Shown here: positions 1 through 5,915 of the stretch, piece after piece
How the letters are laid out: every line of letters begins with the position of its first letter
How positions within the stretch are numbered: position 1 is the first letter of the stretch
Source: an uncultured Clostridia bacterium
GTDB lineage: Bacteria > Bacillota > Clostridia > TANB77 > CAG-508
Direction: 5' to 3'
Length of the DNA stretch: 12,720 bases
NCBI GenBank assembly: GCA_944393305.1
Contig: CALXZS010000016.1
Location: forward strand, 1-12,720
Made by a program: the position numbers and the translations under genes
The notes under the pieces: model-generated
The model's database searches: none
The model's input: the letters and a program-made list of their open reading frames with translations, nothing else
Told to the model about the DNA's origin: nothing

Positions 1-38
1 ATTAATACAATTAACTTTCCTTTATTTATTTTTCTCAT
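1..38 (-). CDS. N-terminus of a gene cut by the window edge
   Basis: Only 12 codons are visible, reading MRKINKGKLIVL. The start ATG is at 38-36, with a GGAG Shine-Dalgarno at 47-44 overlapping the end of the 519-residue gene, so it is probably the next gene of that unit. A basic start followed by hydrophobic residues fits the beginning of a signal peptide or membrane anchor, as in the other exported proteins here, but too little is present to assign a family. A competing ATG at 49-47 meets a stop after four codons. Confidence 0.45.
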   Translation of the reverse strand, partial: MRKINKGKLIVL

Positions 39-48
39 TTGCTCTCCA

Positions 49-1608
49 TTAATTATTACTTAGTATTTTTTTATATTCACATAAATTTTGTATTTCTTCT
101 ACACTTAATCCTGCTTTTCTTATGTTGTTTATCATTTTAATTTTTTCTAAATCTGTTAATAAATTGTCTAGATTATTTTCAGTAATATCCTCTTTTTCTA
201 TATTAAAGTTTAATAACTTATATCTGTCTTTTATTATTAATGCAATGTCTTTCTCATCTAATATTGTTATATTATTTAGTATTGTGAAATATGGAAATTT
301 AACGTATTCTATAAATTCCTTTAAAAAATCGTCTATTTCACTTTGAGTAATTTCTTTGTCATGTTCTATTATTACCCCTACTAAATATTTATAAAATGAA
401 CTTGCAAATTTAAATACATCAAGTATTGTGCTTGTTTCTGTTATGTCTTCTGCTATTTTATTGTATATTAAATTCTCTGAAAGTAGTTTATACTCATCTT
501 TTAATTTTAGTATTAATTCATTATTCTTGACAGAGTTTGCATCTTTTTTTGAAAATATACCTGCTTTGTTGTTCTTCCTTATATTCTTCTCATAATTGTC
601 TATTGCTTTTAAATTATCTTTATATGCAAGTTTATTTTTATCTCTTTCTGCAAACTTTTCTTTTACATTGTCAAATATAAATTTATATTTCAAGAAATTT
701 TTATATTCATAAATACTATTGATAAATTTTATAATATTTGTATTTATTTCTTCTACTTTTTCTACATTGCCGTTTTTAATATTTTCTATTAATTCTGTAT
801 TCAAATATTTTGTATATATTTTATCTATTTTTTCTTCAGTATAGTCATTTATATTGTACTTCTCATTTAAAAAATTACTTAATATTATATTTTCATCTTC
901 GTTTTTGATTTTATCTAGATTTTTTTTAGTTTGAGCATATTCTATTATTATACTTTCTTCATTTATTTTAAATCTTTTTAGTGTTTCTTGTTTTTTGTTT
1001 TCAAAATATTTATCTATTTCTTTTTTATATTTTAAATAAATATTATTTATGCTTACTTCTATATGAATAATAATATCTGGACATTTCCAATATAATTCTT
1101 CAAATTTTGCTTTTATTATTTCTGAGTTGACATCTCCTTTTTTCATTTCTTCGAAAAATACTCTCATGTATTCCTCGGCAAATTGACTTACAGAAAAGTC
1201 TTCTTCTGAAATTTGAATTCCTATATTTCTATAAATATTTACACAAGTCATTATTTGATTATTTACATTTTCTAAGTTTTCTTTATAATATTTACCTAAC
1301 TTATATACTTCTTTATCTAAATTTGCTCTTTGATATGAAGTCTTAATATTGTTTAATATTTCTAGTATATCTTCATAATTACTTATTTCTTTTTCTAATT
1401 TTTCAATTTCTAAATTTTTAACTGGCTTATATTTTTCTTCATATCTTTTTTGCATTTCTTGTAAGATTTCTTTTTGATATTCTCTATATTCTTTTAATAT
1501 TTCTTCTATTTTTTCATTGTATTTTTCTATATTTTTAGCATTGTTTTTTGGCATTGTAGATAAAATTTCTTGGTAAATATTTATTTTTTCTAATATTTTC
1601 TCGTCCAT
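49..1608 (-). CDS. Uncharacterised 519-residue helical, coiled-coil-rich cytoplasmic protein
   Basis: I do not recognise a named family. The protein is very rich in Lys, Glu, Asn and Ile, has no signal peptide or transmembrane segment, and reads as almost entirely alpha-helical. Residues about 1-120 look like coiled coil with repeated charged heptads. A more distinctive patch near residues 165-200 contains a W-K-C-P-D motif followed by a hydrophobic stretch. The C-terminal third (about 390-519) is less charged and more globular. It starts one base after the stop of the 36-residue ORF, with an AAGGAAG ribosome site inside that ORF, so the two are probably translationally coupled. A role as a cytoplasmic partner of the surface-protein genes or the AAA+ pair is inference only. 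The frame is intact and long, so I am confident it is a real gene. Confidence 0.85.
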   Translation of the reverse strand: MDEKILEKINIYQEILSTMPKNNAKNIEKYNEKIEEILKEYREYQKEILQEMQKRYEEKYKPVKNLEIEKLEKEISNYEDILEILNNIKTSYQRANLDKEVYKLGKYYKENLENVNNQIMTCVNIYRNIGIQISEEDFSVSQFAEEYMRVFFEEMKKGDVNSEIIKAKFEELYWKCPDIIIHIEVSINNIYLKYKKEIDKYFENKKQETLKRFKINEESIIIEYAQTKKNLDKIKNEDENIILSNFLNEKYNINDYTEEKIDKIYTKYLNTELIENIKNGNVEKVEEINTNIIKFINSIYEYKNFLKYKFIFDNVKEKFAERDKNKLAYKDNLKAIDNYEKNIRKNNKAGIFSKKDANSVKNNELILKLKDEYKLLSENLIYNKIAEDITETSTILDVFKFASSFYKYLVGVIIEHDKEITQSEIDDFLKEFIEYVKFPYFTILNNITILDEKDIALIIKDRYKLLNFNIEKEDITENNLDNLLTDLEKIKMINNIRKAGLSVEEIQNLCEYKKILSNN

Positions 1609-1609
1609 A

Positions 1610-1720
1610 TTACTTTTCTTCCTTTTGGTTTATTTTCTCTTTTTCGGTTTGATTTATAAAGTCGGTAATTTTATTGTATAAATCTATTAATTCTTTATCT
1701 TCTACTTTTGTAAGATCCAT
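1610..1720 (-). CDS. 36-residue acidic/basic helical small protein
   Basis: The ORF reads MDLTKVEDKELIDLYNKITD and continues for 16 more charged residues, ending EEK. A GAGGTG ribosome site sits about six bases before the ATG, and a promoter-like element lies further upstream. It has no signal peptide or membrane segment; a single amphipathic helix is likely. It ends one base before the ATG of the 519-residue gene, so it is either a small protein in its own right or a leader ORF coupling translation of the larger gene. The good ribosome site and clean junction argue for translation. The function is unknown. Confidence 0.6.
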   Translation of the reverse strand: MDLTKVEDKELIDLYNKITDFINQTEKEKINQKEEK

Positions 1721-1747
1721 TTTTTACACCTCATTTTCCTATCTTAT

Positions 1748-1775
1748 ATTATCACATTTATATATAAAATGTCTA
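1748..1775 (-). promoter_or_regulatory. Sigma-A-like promoter for the 36-residue ORF and 519-residue gene
   Basis: On the minus strand, TAGACA (1775-1770) is followed after 16 bases by GATAAT (1753-1748), preceded by TGT as an extended -10. It lies just downstream of the terminator of the neighbouring gene and about 28 bases before the ATG at 1720. AT-rich surroundings make chance matches easy, so this is a candidate only. Confidence 0.45.
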
Positions 1776-1787
1776 TATATTAAAAGT

Positions 1788-1817
1788 AAAAAAAGAGATA
1801 TGAAAATAACATATCTC
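1788..1817 (-). terminator. Rho-independent terminator after the 321-residue surface protein gene
   Basis: On the minus strand a perfect 8-bp stem (GAGATATG with CATATCTC) closes a 7-base loop and is followed directly by seven T residues. It starts about 28 bases after the stop codon at 1845, so it ends the transcript of that gene and separates it from the downstream unit. Confidence 0.85.
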
Positions 1818-1844
1818 CCTTTAAATAATTATAACATCATTAGA

Positions 1845-2810
1845 TTATTCTTGTATTGAAAATTCTAAGTTAAATGCTATATCTGCACCTGATGCTGAGT
1901 TTTCGCAGTCAACATCTTGTCCTTCAATCCACATATAAACTTTTATTTTTGTAATACCTGCTTGTAATGTCATAAATGTTTTATTTTCTGCGTTTGCTGC
2001 AGTTGTTTCTATTCCTATTGTTGTATCAGCGAAATATGTTGGATTGTCTTCTGCATTTGTTTCTGCAAGTGGTATTCCTGTACCTATTACGTCAGATACT
2101 CCTGAATATGCTATTCTAGCCGCACCTGTTGTTGTAGTATCTATATCGTAAGTTTGTTTAGCATGTGTAACTGCTTCTGCTGTATGAACATCGTAGTTTG
2201 GTTCCCATATTAAGCTACTTGATCCTTCTAATGCTTCTTGTGCTTCTGTTACTTGTGTTACTGCCTTTGTTCCTTCGTTTATGAATGCTACTCTACCTGC
2301 ATTTTGAAGTCCTTTGTCTGCTGCTCCTGTATATATAACATTTGAATTTGGAGTTAATACAATCTTTGTTTCTCTATCTACTCTAAGGAACATATCAAAA
2401 ACTATATATCTTCCTTCTGTTCCGTCTGTATCTGTTTCTTTTGTAGCTGTTAAAGTTGGATCTCCTGTATCACTTGAATCAACTGTTCCATAGAACATAT
2501 CTAGGTATCCACCAGTTACATTTCCAGCTGTTGAAACTGGCTCTAATACATCTGGCACTTGATTTGCATTTGTTGTATATGCTGCCCCTAATATATCTTC
2601 TAATTGTAATATTGTCTTCCAATTATTTGCGTCTGCTGATATTTGCAAACCATTTTTTGCTTCAACATTTACATCTAGTGTACTTACTTTAACAGTTTGG
2701 TTTGCTGTAAACCATGCATAAGTAGATGTAATTAATAGAATTGCTAATAATAATAGTAATAAAATTGAATATTTTAAATTTCCTTTTCTTTTTTTATTAT
2801 CTTTTGACAT
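1845..2810 (-). CDS. SipW-dependent-type surface protein, candidate major fibre subunit
   Basis: A basic N-terminus (KDNKKRKG) and a hydrophobic core at about residues 14-29 lead into STYAWFTANQTV, the SipW-cognate signal-peptide pattern, with likely cleavage just after TYA (30-32). The mature protein is rich in Ala, Thr, Asp and Glu and poor in Lys. It contains the TLDVNVEAKNGLQIS segment typical of this Firmicute surface-protein group. Near the C-terminus, WIEGQDVDC (294-302) is shared in form with the 246-residue protein next door. The gene has its own promoter, a strong AAGGGGG ribosome site at 2825-2819 and a terminator. Its G+C is visibly higher than its neighbours'. These features suggest a single-gene, highly expressed structural subunit; that role is inference. 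By family it resembles TasA/camelysin-like exported proteins rather than a confirmed TasA. Confidence 0.88.
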   Translation of the reverse strand: MSKDNKKRKGNLKYSILLLLLLAILLITSTYAWFTANQTVKVSTLDVNVEAKNGLQISADANNWKTILQLEDILGAAYTTNANQVPDVLEPVSTAGNVTGGYLDMFYGTVDSSDTGDPTLTATKETDTDGTEGRYIVFDMFLRVDRETKIVLTPNSNVIYTGAADKGLQNAGRVAFINEGTKAVTQVTEAQEALEGSSSLIWEPNYDVHTAEAVTHAKQTYDIDTTTTGAARIAYSGVSDVIGTGIPLAETNAEDNPTYFADTTIGIETTAANAENKTFMTLQAGITKIKVYMWIEGQDVDCENSASGADIAFNLEFSIQE

Positions 2811-2842
2811 TTCTTATTCCCCCTTGTCATTAGTCATATATA

Positions 2843-2871
2843 TTTTTATCACACAGATATTCCTTTGTCAA
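2843..2871 (-). promoter_or_regulatory. Promoter of the 321-residue surface protein gene
   Basis: A perfect TTGACA lies at 2871-2866 on the minus strand. The -10 is either GATAAA at 2850-2845 (15-base spacing, extended by TGT) or TAAAAA at 2848-2843 (17-base spacing). The start codon is about 33 bases downstream of it, behind a strong ribosome site. A dedicated promoter fits independent expression from the upstream 246-residue gene, after which I see no terminator hairpin. Confidence 0.6.
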
Positions 2872-2913
2872 TAAAAGTCGAAAAACTGTAAAATTTGTAA
2901 CAAAAATGAAATA

Positions 2914-3654
2914 TTATTCTGAAATGTGTTCTTCTGTTATTTCCATTGTCATTTTCATTTCTCCGCCAATTATTGCATCAACACAATCTGGGTCATCTCC
3001 TTCAAGATATATAACAATTGTAAACTTATCTATATCTCCTGGATTAAATCCTGCTCTTTGTTCCATTAATGCATATTCCTCTGAAAAAAAAGTTTCCGTT
3101 CCCTCTTCAGCCTCACCTGTTTGTTCATTTGCTTTTGCATATATTGTTCTTTCTCCATTTCTATAAATCATTACCCTTACAGCTCTATCTACATTTTTAA
3201 TTACATCATCTATATGAACTCCATACCAATAATTTATAGTATTACTTCCTTGATTTTCAAGATAGAATGTATATGCAATATAGTTTTCCCCATTATGTCC
3301 ACCATCTGCTTCATCATTTAAATTATCTGGTAGCCAATTTACCGAAATGTTGTCCATAAACTCTAGTTCATCTGCATTTAATATTTGTCTTTGTTCTTTA
3401 TTTTCTATACTTTCATACATTACTAATCCACTTCTTAGTTCTGATTGTGGGTCAAGTGTTATTGTAAAATCTCCCATATCATATATGGTCCTTAAAATGA
3501 AGTATATTATAATTAAGAATATGATAGTTATAAGAATTGCTACCCTTACAACTTTTATTTTTACTTCCCTTTTACGGATTTTATCTGATTTTAAATTTTT
3601 TTCGTAATTGGTTATCTTTTTTTGTTCTTCTTTTTTTTCTTTAAGTTTTGGCAT
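2914..3654 (-). CDS. Membrane-anchored extracellular protein related to the surface subunit
   Basis: About 35 strongly basic residues are predicted to face the cytoplasm, then a single membrane segment at about 36-57, then an extracellular domain of about 190 residues rich in acidic residues and beta-strand-like stretches. It lacks the TYA cleavage pattern (the sequence after the helix is RTIYDMGDF), so it probably stays anchored rather than being released. LEGDDPDC (217-224) near the C-terminus matches the WIEGQDVDC motif of the 321-residue protein encoded downstream, so the two are probably distant relatives. An AAGGAAAG ribosome site precedes the ATG. A role as a membrane base or anchor for the fibre is inference; no named family is recognised. 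Confidence 0.85.
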   Translation of the reverse strand: MPKLKEKKEEQKKITNYEKNLKSDKIRKREVKIKVVRVAILITIIFLIIIYFILRTIYDMGDFTITLDPQSELRSGLVMYESIENKEQRQILNADELEFMDNISVNWLPDNLNDEADGGHNGENYIAYTFYLENQGSNTINYWYGVHIDDVIKNVDRAVRVMIYRNGERTIYAKANEQTGEAEEGTETFFSEEYALMEQRAGFNPGDIDKFTIVIYLEGDDPDCVDAIIGGEMKMTMEITEEHISE

Positions 3655-3679
3655 TTTTCACTCTTTCCTTTTAATTATA

Positions 3680-3708
3680 TTGATTTATATTTTTTCTTAT
3701 GGTATAAA
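3680..3708 (+). promoter_or_regulatory. Promoter of the plus-strand TasA-like gene
   Basis: TTGATT (3680-3685), a 17-base spacer and TATAAA (3703-3708), with TGG just before the -10 as an extended element. The ATG is at 3731, behind an AAGGAG ribosome site at 3718-3723. On the opposite strand a TATAAT at 3679-3674 faces the 246-residue gene but would leave a leader of only about 13 bases, so I do not call it. Confidence 0.65.
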
Positions 3709-3720
3709 ATATATCATAAG
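3696..3720. promoter_or_regulatory. 25-bp imperfect palindrome over the -10 box (operator candidate)
   Basis: CTTATGGTATA and TATATCATAAG form 11-base arms around AAA, with one non-complementary position. The palindrome covers the -10 and the expected start site of the plus-strand promoter and ends in its ribosome site. It lies between two divergent genes. A DNA operator is the more natural reading, because the left arm lies upstream of the predicted transcript start. AT-rich chance symmetry is possible. Confidence 0.4.
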
Positions 3721-3730
3721 GAGTTAGACT

Positions 3731-4315
3731 ATGAAAATAAATAAAAAAGTAATTCTAATAATTGTAACCATCATTTTCGCTTGTATCACATTTTTGCTTA
3801 TTTTTCAAACATATGCTAAATATTTAAGCAGTGCTACTGGTGAAACTAATGTTAATATAGCTAGATGGAATATTAAAGTTAATAATATTCCTATTAATGA
3901 TAATACTAGCATCACATCTACTATTGCGCCTGTTTTCCCTGGCAATGACAATATTGAAGCAAATGTTTTAGCTCCAACTGCTGAAGGATATTTTGATTTA
4001 GTATTCGATTTTTCTGGAGTGGATGTATCTTTCATGTACACAATTTCTAGCATAATTGATGAATCTAGCCCTATAAAAGATTTTGTTATTGTTGGGTATT
4101 CTGTTGATGGCGGAGACCGAATCGATTTTACAGATAATAAAATATCTGATACTGTTTTACTAACAGATAATGTTAATACCAGAATCGTTAGAATATATAT
4201 AAAATGGATAGATGATGAATCTGCAAGTATGTCTAATGAAGAAGATACACTTGTTACTACATCACCAACTCCAGCTATATTTAAAGTAAACATCAACTTT
4301 ACTCAAATTGTTTAA
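3731..4315 (+). CDS. TasA/camelysin-like exported protein
   Basis: A short basic start (MKINKK), a hydrophobic core at about 8-26 and QTYAKYLSSATGE form a SipW-type signal peptide with likely cleavage after TYA (27-29). The mature part shares an ordered pattern with the 200-residue protein at 11630-12232: A-x-W-x-I-x-[VI]-N-N, then an A-P-x4-G-[YN]-F segment and D-V-S before a beta-strand run. The two are probably paralogues of about the same length. The mature domain is acidic, without Cys, and should be extracellular. It is the only plus-strand gene here, with its own promoter, so it is controlled apart from the large operon it converges on. A minor subunit or fibre initiator is a reasonable guess only. 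Confidence 0.88.
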   Translation: MKINKKVILIIVTIIFACITFLLIFQTYAKYLSSATGETNVNIARWNIKVNNIPINDNTSITSTIAPVFPGNDNIEANVLAPTAEGYFDLVFDFSGVDVSFMYTISSIIDESSPIKDFVIVGYSVDGGDRIDFTDNKISDTVLLTDNVNTRIVRIYIKWIDDESASMSNEEDTLVTTSPTPAIFKVNINFTQIV

Positions 4316-4339
4316 TTGTAATTTTATTTATGTTACTAT

Positions 4340-4371
4340 TTAAAGCTTAAATAAATTGCTTTAAGCTTTAA
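4340..4371. repeat. Perfect 11-bp inverted repeat, alternative fold of the element
   Basis: TTAAAGCTTAA (4340-4350) and TTAAGCTTTAA (4361-4371) pair across a 10-base loop. The right arm is the same sequence that pairs with 4480-4490 in the long first stem, so the two folds are mutually exclusive. The left arm also touches the outer 12-bp repeat. Confidence 0.55.
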
Positions 4372-4493
4372 TATATGTTCTTGAACATTTCAAGTGAGCA
4401 TAGGCGACGTAGGAGCGGAGCGTAACGTGCGAGCGCTGAGCGAAGCGAACCGCGAAGTGAAATGTGAAAGAATGTATATTAAAGTTTAAGCAA
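4356..4493. repeat. First long stem-loop with a G+C-rich loop
   Basis: Positions 4356-4392 pair with 4458-4493 with one bulge and a two-base mismatch. Three imperfect positions would be G-U pairs in a plus-strand transcript but A-C mismatches in a minus-strand one. The loop (about 4401-4457) is near 65% G+C, purine-rich on the plus strand and built of degenerate GAGCG/GCGAA units, in sharp contrast to the AT-rich stem and surroundings. Confidence 0.6.
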
Positions 4494-4496
4494 ACT

Positions 4497-4610
4497 ATTA
4501 TAATTGTATATTATAAAATTTCTTGTTCCTTACTGTCGCAGCTAAAATTCTTCGAATTTTACAGCTCCAAACTGCGCGGAACTGCGAAATTTCAAATATA
4601 CAATTATAAT
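4497..4610. repeat. Second long stem-loop
   Basis: A perfect 16-bp outer pairing (4497-4512 with 4595-4610) is followed inward by AAATTTC with GAAATTT, GTTCC (4525-4529) with GGAAC (4578-4582), CGCAG (4537-4541) with CTGCG (4572-4576), and a central 8-bp hairpin around TTC (4544-4562). The stacked pairings span the whole segment, which is unlikely by chance. Confidence 0.6.
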
Positions 4611-4641
4611 ATTTAATAATATGCTGTAAATAGTAACAAAT

Positions 4642-5238
4642 TTATGCTTGTGATGCTATCAACTTTAAATTTACTAATAAGCTTTTTTCACCTGGATTTA
4701 AAGAATAGTATTCATAAGCTTTTTTTCCCCAATATGTATCAAGTTCATCATTTCCTGATTCATAAGGCCATTCAACTCTAATTTTAAATGTTCCTCTTCC
4801 ATTTTCTTCTGATAGTTCTGTACTATCTATTTCTATAACTATTTTAAAAGGGTAATCATGGTTTATTTTATTCTCTAAATCTTCTGATGTATAACCTTCT
4901 CCTACTGCAAATCTTTCCCCTAAAATTTCTATTGATTCCATTTCATAAGTTAATCTTGCAGGAGCCTCACCTCTATTGTGAACTTCTACAATTTTTTCAT
5001 AATTATCCATTCCTGGAAAAATTCTATCCAAGTCAATTTCTATATTTGTAATAATCTCTCCATCTCCTGTGACAAAGTCTATATTCCAAGATGTTACATG
5101 TGCAGTAATTGATGTTGCCACTTCTGTCGCATATATAAACCAAGCATATGTATTGAAAACTAATAATGCAATTAATATAAGAAAATGTCTTAGTTTTACT
5201 TTTTTTATTAGTTCTTTGAATCTATTTAATTTTTTTTT
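4642..5238 (-). CDS. SipW-dependent TasA-like protein; start disrupted at an A11 tract
   Basis: The frame is open from codon 5256 and codes for RFKELIKKVKLRHF, a hydrophobic run, then NTYAWFIYATEV, a clear SipW-type signal peptide. The mature domain (SITAHVTSWNIDF, then RIFPGMDNYEKIVEVHNRG) is TasA/camelysin-like. No ATG, GTG or TTG lies in this frame before the signal peptide. The first in-frame GTG (5121) is after the signal peptide and has no ribosome site, so I reject it. One extra A in the 11-A run would place this frame behind the GTG at 5243-5241, or fuse it to the upstream peptidase. The given left-hand boundary of the coding frame is therefore only approximate. The product is probably the last exported protein of the operon and a substrate of the adjacent SipW-type peptidase. 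Confidence 0.75.
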   Translation of the reverse strand, partial: KKKLNRFKELIKKVKLRHFLILIALLVFNTYAWFIYATEVATSITAHVTSWNIDFVTGDGEIITNIEIDLDRIFPGMDNYEKIVEVHNRGEAPARLTYEMESIEILGERFAVGEGYTSEDLENKINHDYPFKIVIEIDSTELSEENGRGTFKIRVEWPYESGNDELDTYWGKKAYEYYSLNPGEKSLLVNLKLIASQA

Positions 5239-5912
5239 TTCACATCTTCTGATTCTTCACTAGTTTCTTTACTTGCTTTAGTTTCTACTTTTTTTTCTTC
5301 GATTTTTTCTAAATTTTCTTCTACTTTTTTTTCTTCAATTTTTTCTAAGTTTTCCTCTTCCTTTTTTTCACTTCTTCTAATAACAAAATCCACAATAAGT
5401 TTAGCTATAATAATTGCAAGTGGTACTATTATTAAGAAATAAAATCCATACATATTTTGCAATAATTTACAAATAAAACTTAGTATAACAGATTTATATA
5501 TTACCTTTCCATAAATTTGGTCTTCTGTAATCTTTGGGTCCTCTTGTGAATTTGCAGTACCTTTTGTAACAAAAGTATATTTTCCGTTTTCTTCAATTTT
5601 TTCCACAACTTCGTGAGTGATTATTTTTCCGCTCACATCTCCCTTTATTCCTTTATATGTAACAACATCGCCTTCATTTATTTCTTCCGGTGGTACTTCT
5701 TTAGAAATTAATATATCTCCAACTTCATATTCAGGTGCCATACTTCCTGATGCAACACTAAATATTCTTATTCCACCAATTGCAAAATCATTATTTGAAA
5801 AACGCTGAATTAATACAACTATTAATATTAGCACTACTAATATAAAAGATAAGATATATAATATATTTCCAATAAATTTTAAAGCTTTGTTTTCTTTTAT
5901 TTTCTTTAGCAT
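5226..5912 (-). CDS. sipW: SipW-type signal peptidase I (with charged repeat tail)
   Basis: Family S26B, ER/archaeal-type signal peptidase, which cuts exported proteins outside the membrane. A membrane segment at about 14-35 is followed by VASGSMAPEYEVGDILI with catalytic Ser57, then IITHEVVE with catalytic His100 and a GTANSQEDP box (118-126) where many relatives have GDAN. A second membrane segment lies at about 155-178. The cytoplasmic tail holds two perfect copies of a 12-residue charged unit (186-209). The start is supported by GGGAG eight bases before the ATG. It follows the DUF2357-like gene by three bases and overlaps the open frame of the TasA-like protein, its likely substrate. Both catalytic residues are present, so it should be active. 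Confidence 0.9.
   Translation of the reverse strand: MLKKIKENKALKFIGNILYILSFILVVLILIVVLIQRFSNNDFAIGGIRIFSVASGSMAPEYEVGDILISKEVPPEEINEGDVVTYKGIKGDVSGKIITHEVVEKIEENGKYTFVTKGTANSQEDPKITEDQIYGKVIYKSVILSFICKLLQNMYGFYFLIIVPLAIIIAKLIVDFVIRRSEKKEEENLEKIEEKKVEENLEKIEEKKVETKASKETSEESEDVKKKN
5230..5240 (-). other. A11 homopolymer at the peptidase/TasA-like junction (slippage candidate)
   Basis: Eleven consecutive A on the minus strand, in the last codons of the signal peptidase and just after a GTG (5243-5241). A run this long is prone to polymerase slippage in the cell and to indel errors in sequencing. A one-base gain joins the two reading frames exactly. Confidence 0.6.
5286..5357 (-). repeat. Two-copy 36-bp tandem repeat inside the signal peptidase gene
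   Basis: Units 5322-5357 and 5286-5321 encode the identical residues EENLEKIEEKKV twice and differ at only a few silent positions. They form a charged helical extension after the second membrane segment, outside the catalytic domain. Confidence 0.85.
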
Positions 5913-5915
5913 TTT

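Larger units (their letters stand above)
4331..4638. repeat. 308-bp nested inverted-repeat element between convergent genes
   Basis: This fills nearly all of the 325-bp gap between stop codons. Perfect 12-bp ends, TGTTACTATTTA (4331-4342) and its complement (4627-4638), begin with TG and end with CA. They enclose two long stem-loops (4356-4493 and 4497-4610), predicting a three-way junction in a transcript. ATTTA occurs just outside both ends (4326-4330 and 4640-4644), a possible but weak target duplication in such AT-rich DNA. No ORF of note lies inside. It could be a miniature inverted-repeat element, a structured RNA or a bulky convergent-transcription barrier. Confidence 0.6.

Noticed and set aside
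3805..4296. A 163-residue minus-strand gene opposite the TasA-like gene
   Set aside because: It is wholly antisense to a well-supported gene with signal peptide and promoter, has no family-like motifs and looks like a shadow frame.
4497..4610. A simple Rho-independent terminator
   Set aside because: The stem is far longer and more nested than usual terminators, its outer part is AT-rich, and no T-run follows on either strand.
4331..4638. A CRISPR array or IS element
   Set aside because: There are no regularly spaced direct repeats and no transposase ORF; only nested inverted repeats are present.
4642..5121. GTG at 5121 as the start of the TasA-like gene
   Set aside because: It has no ribosome site and would remove a clear basic-hydrophobic-TYA signal peptide that is encoded in the same frame upstream.
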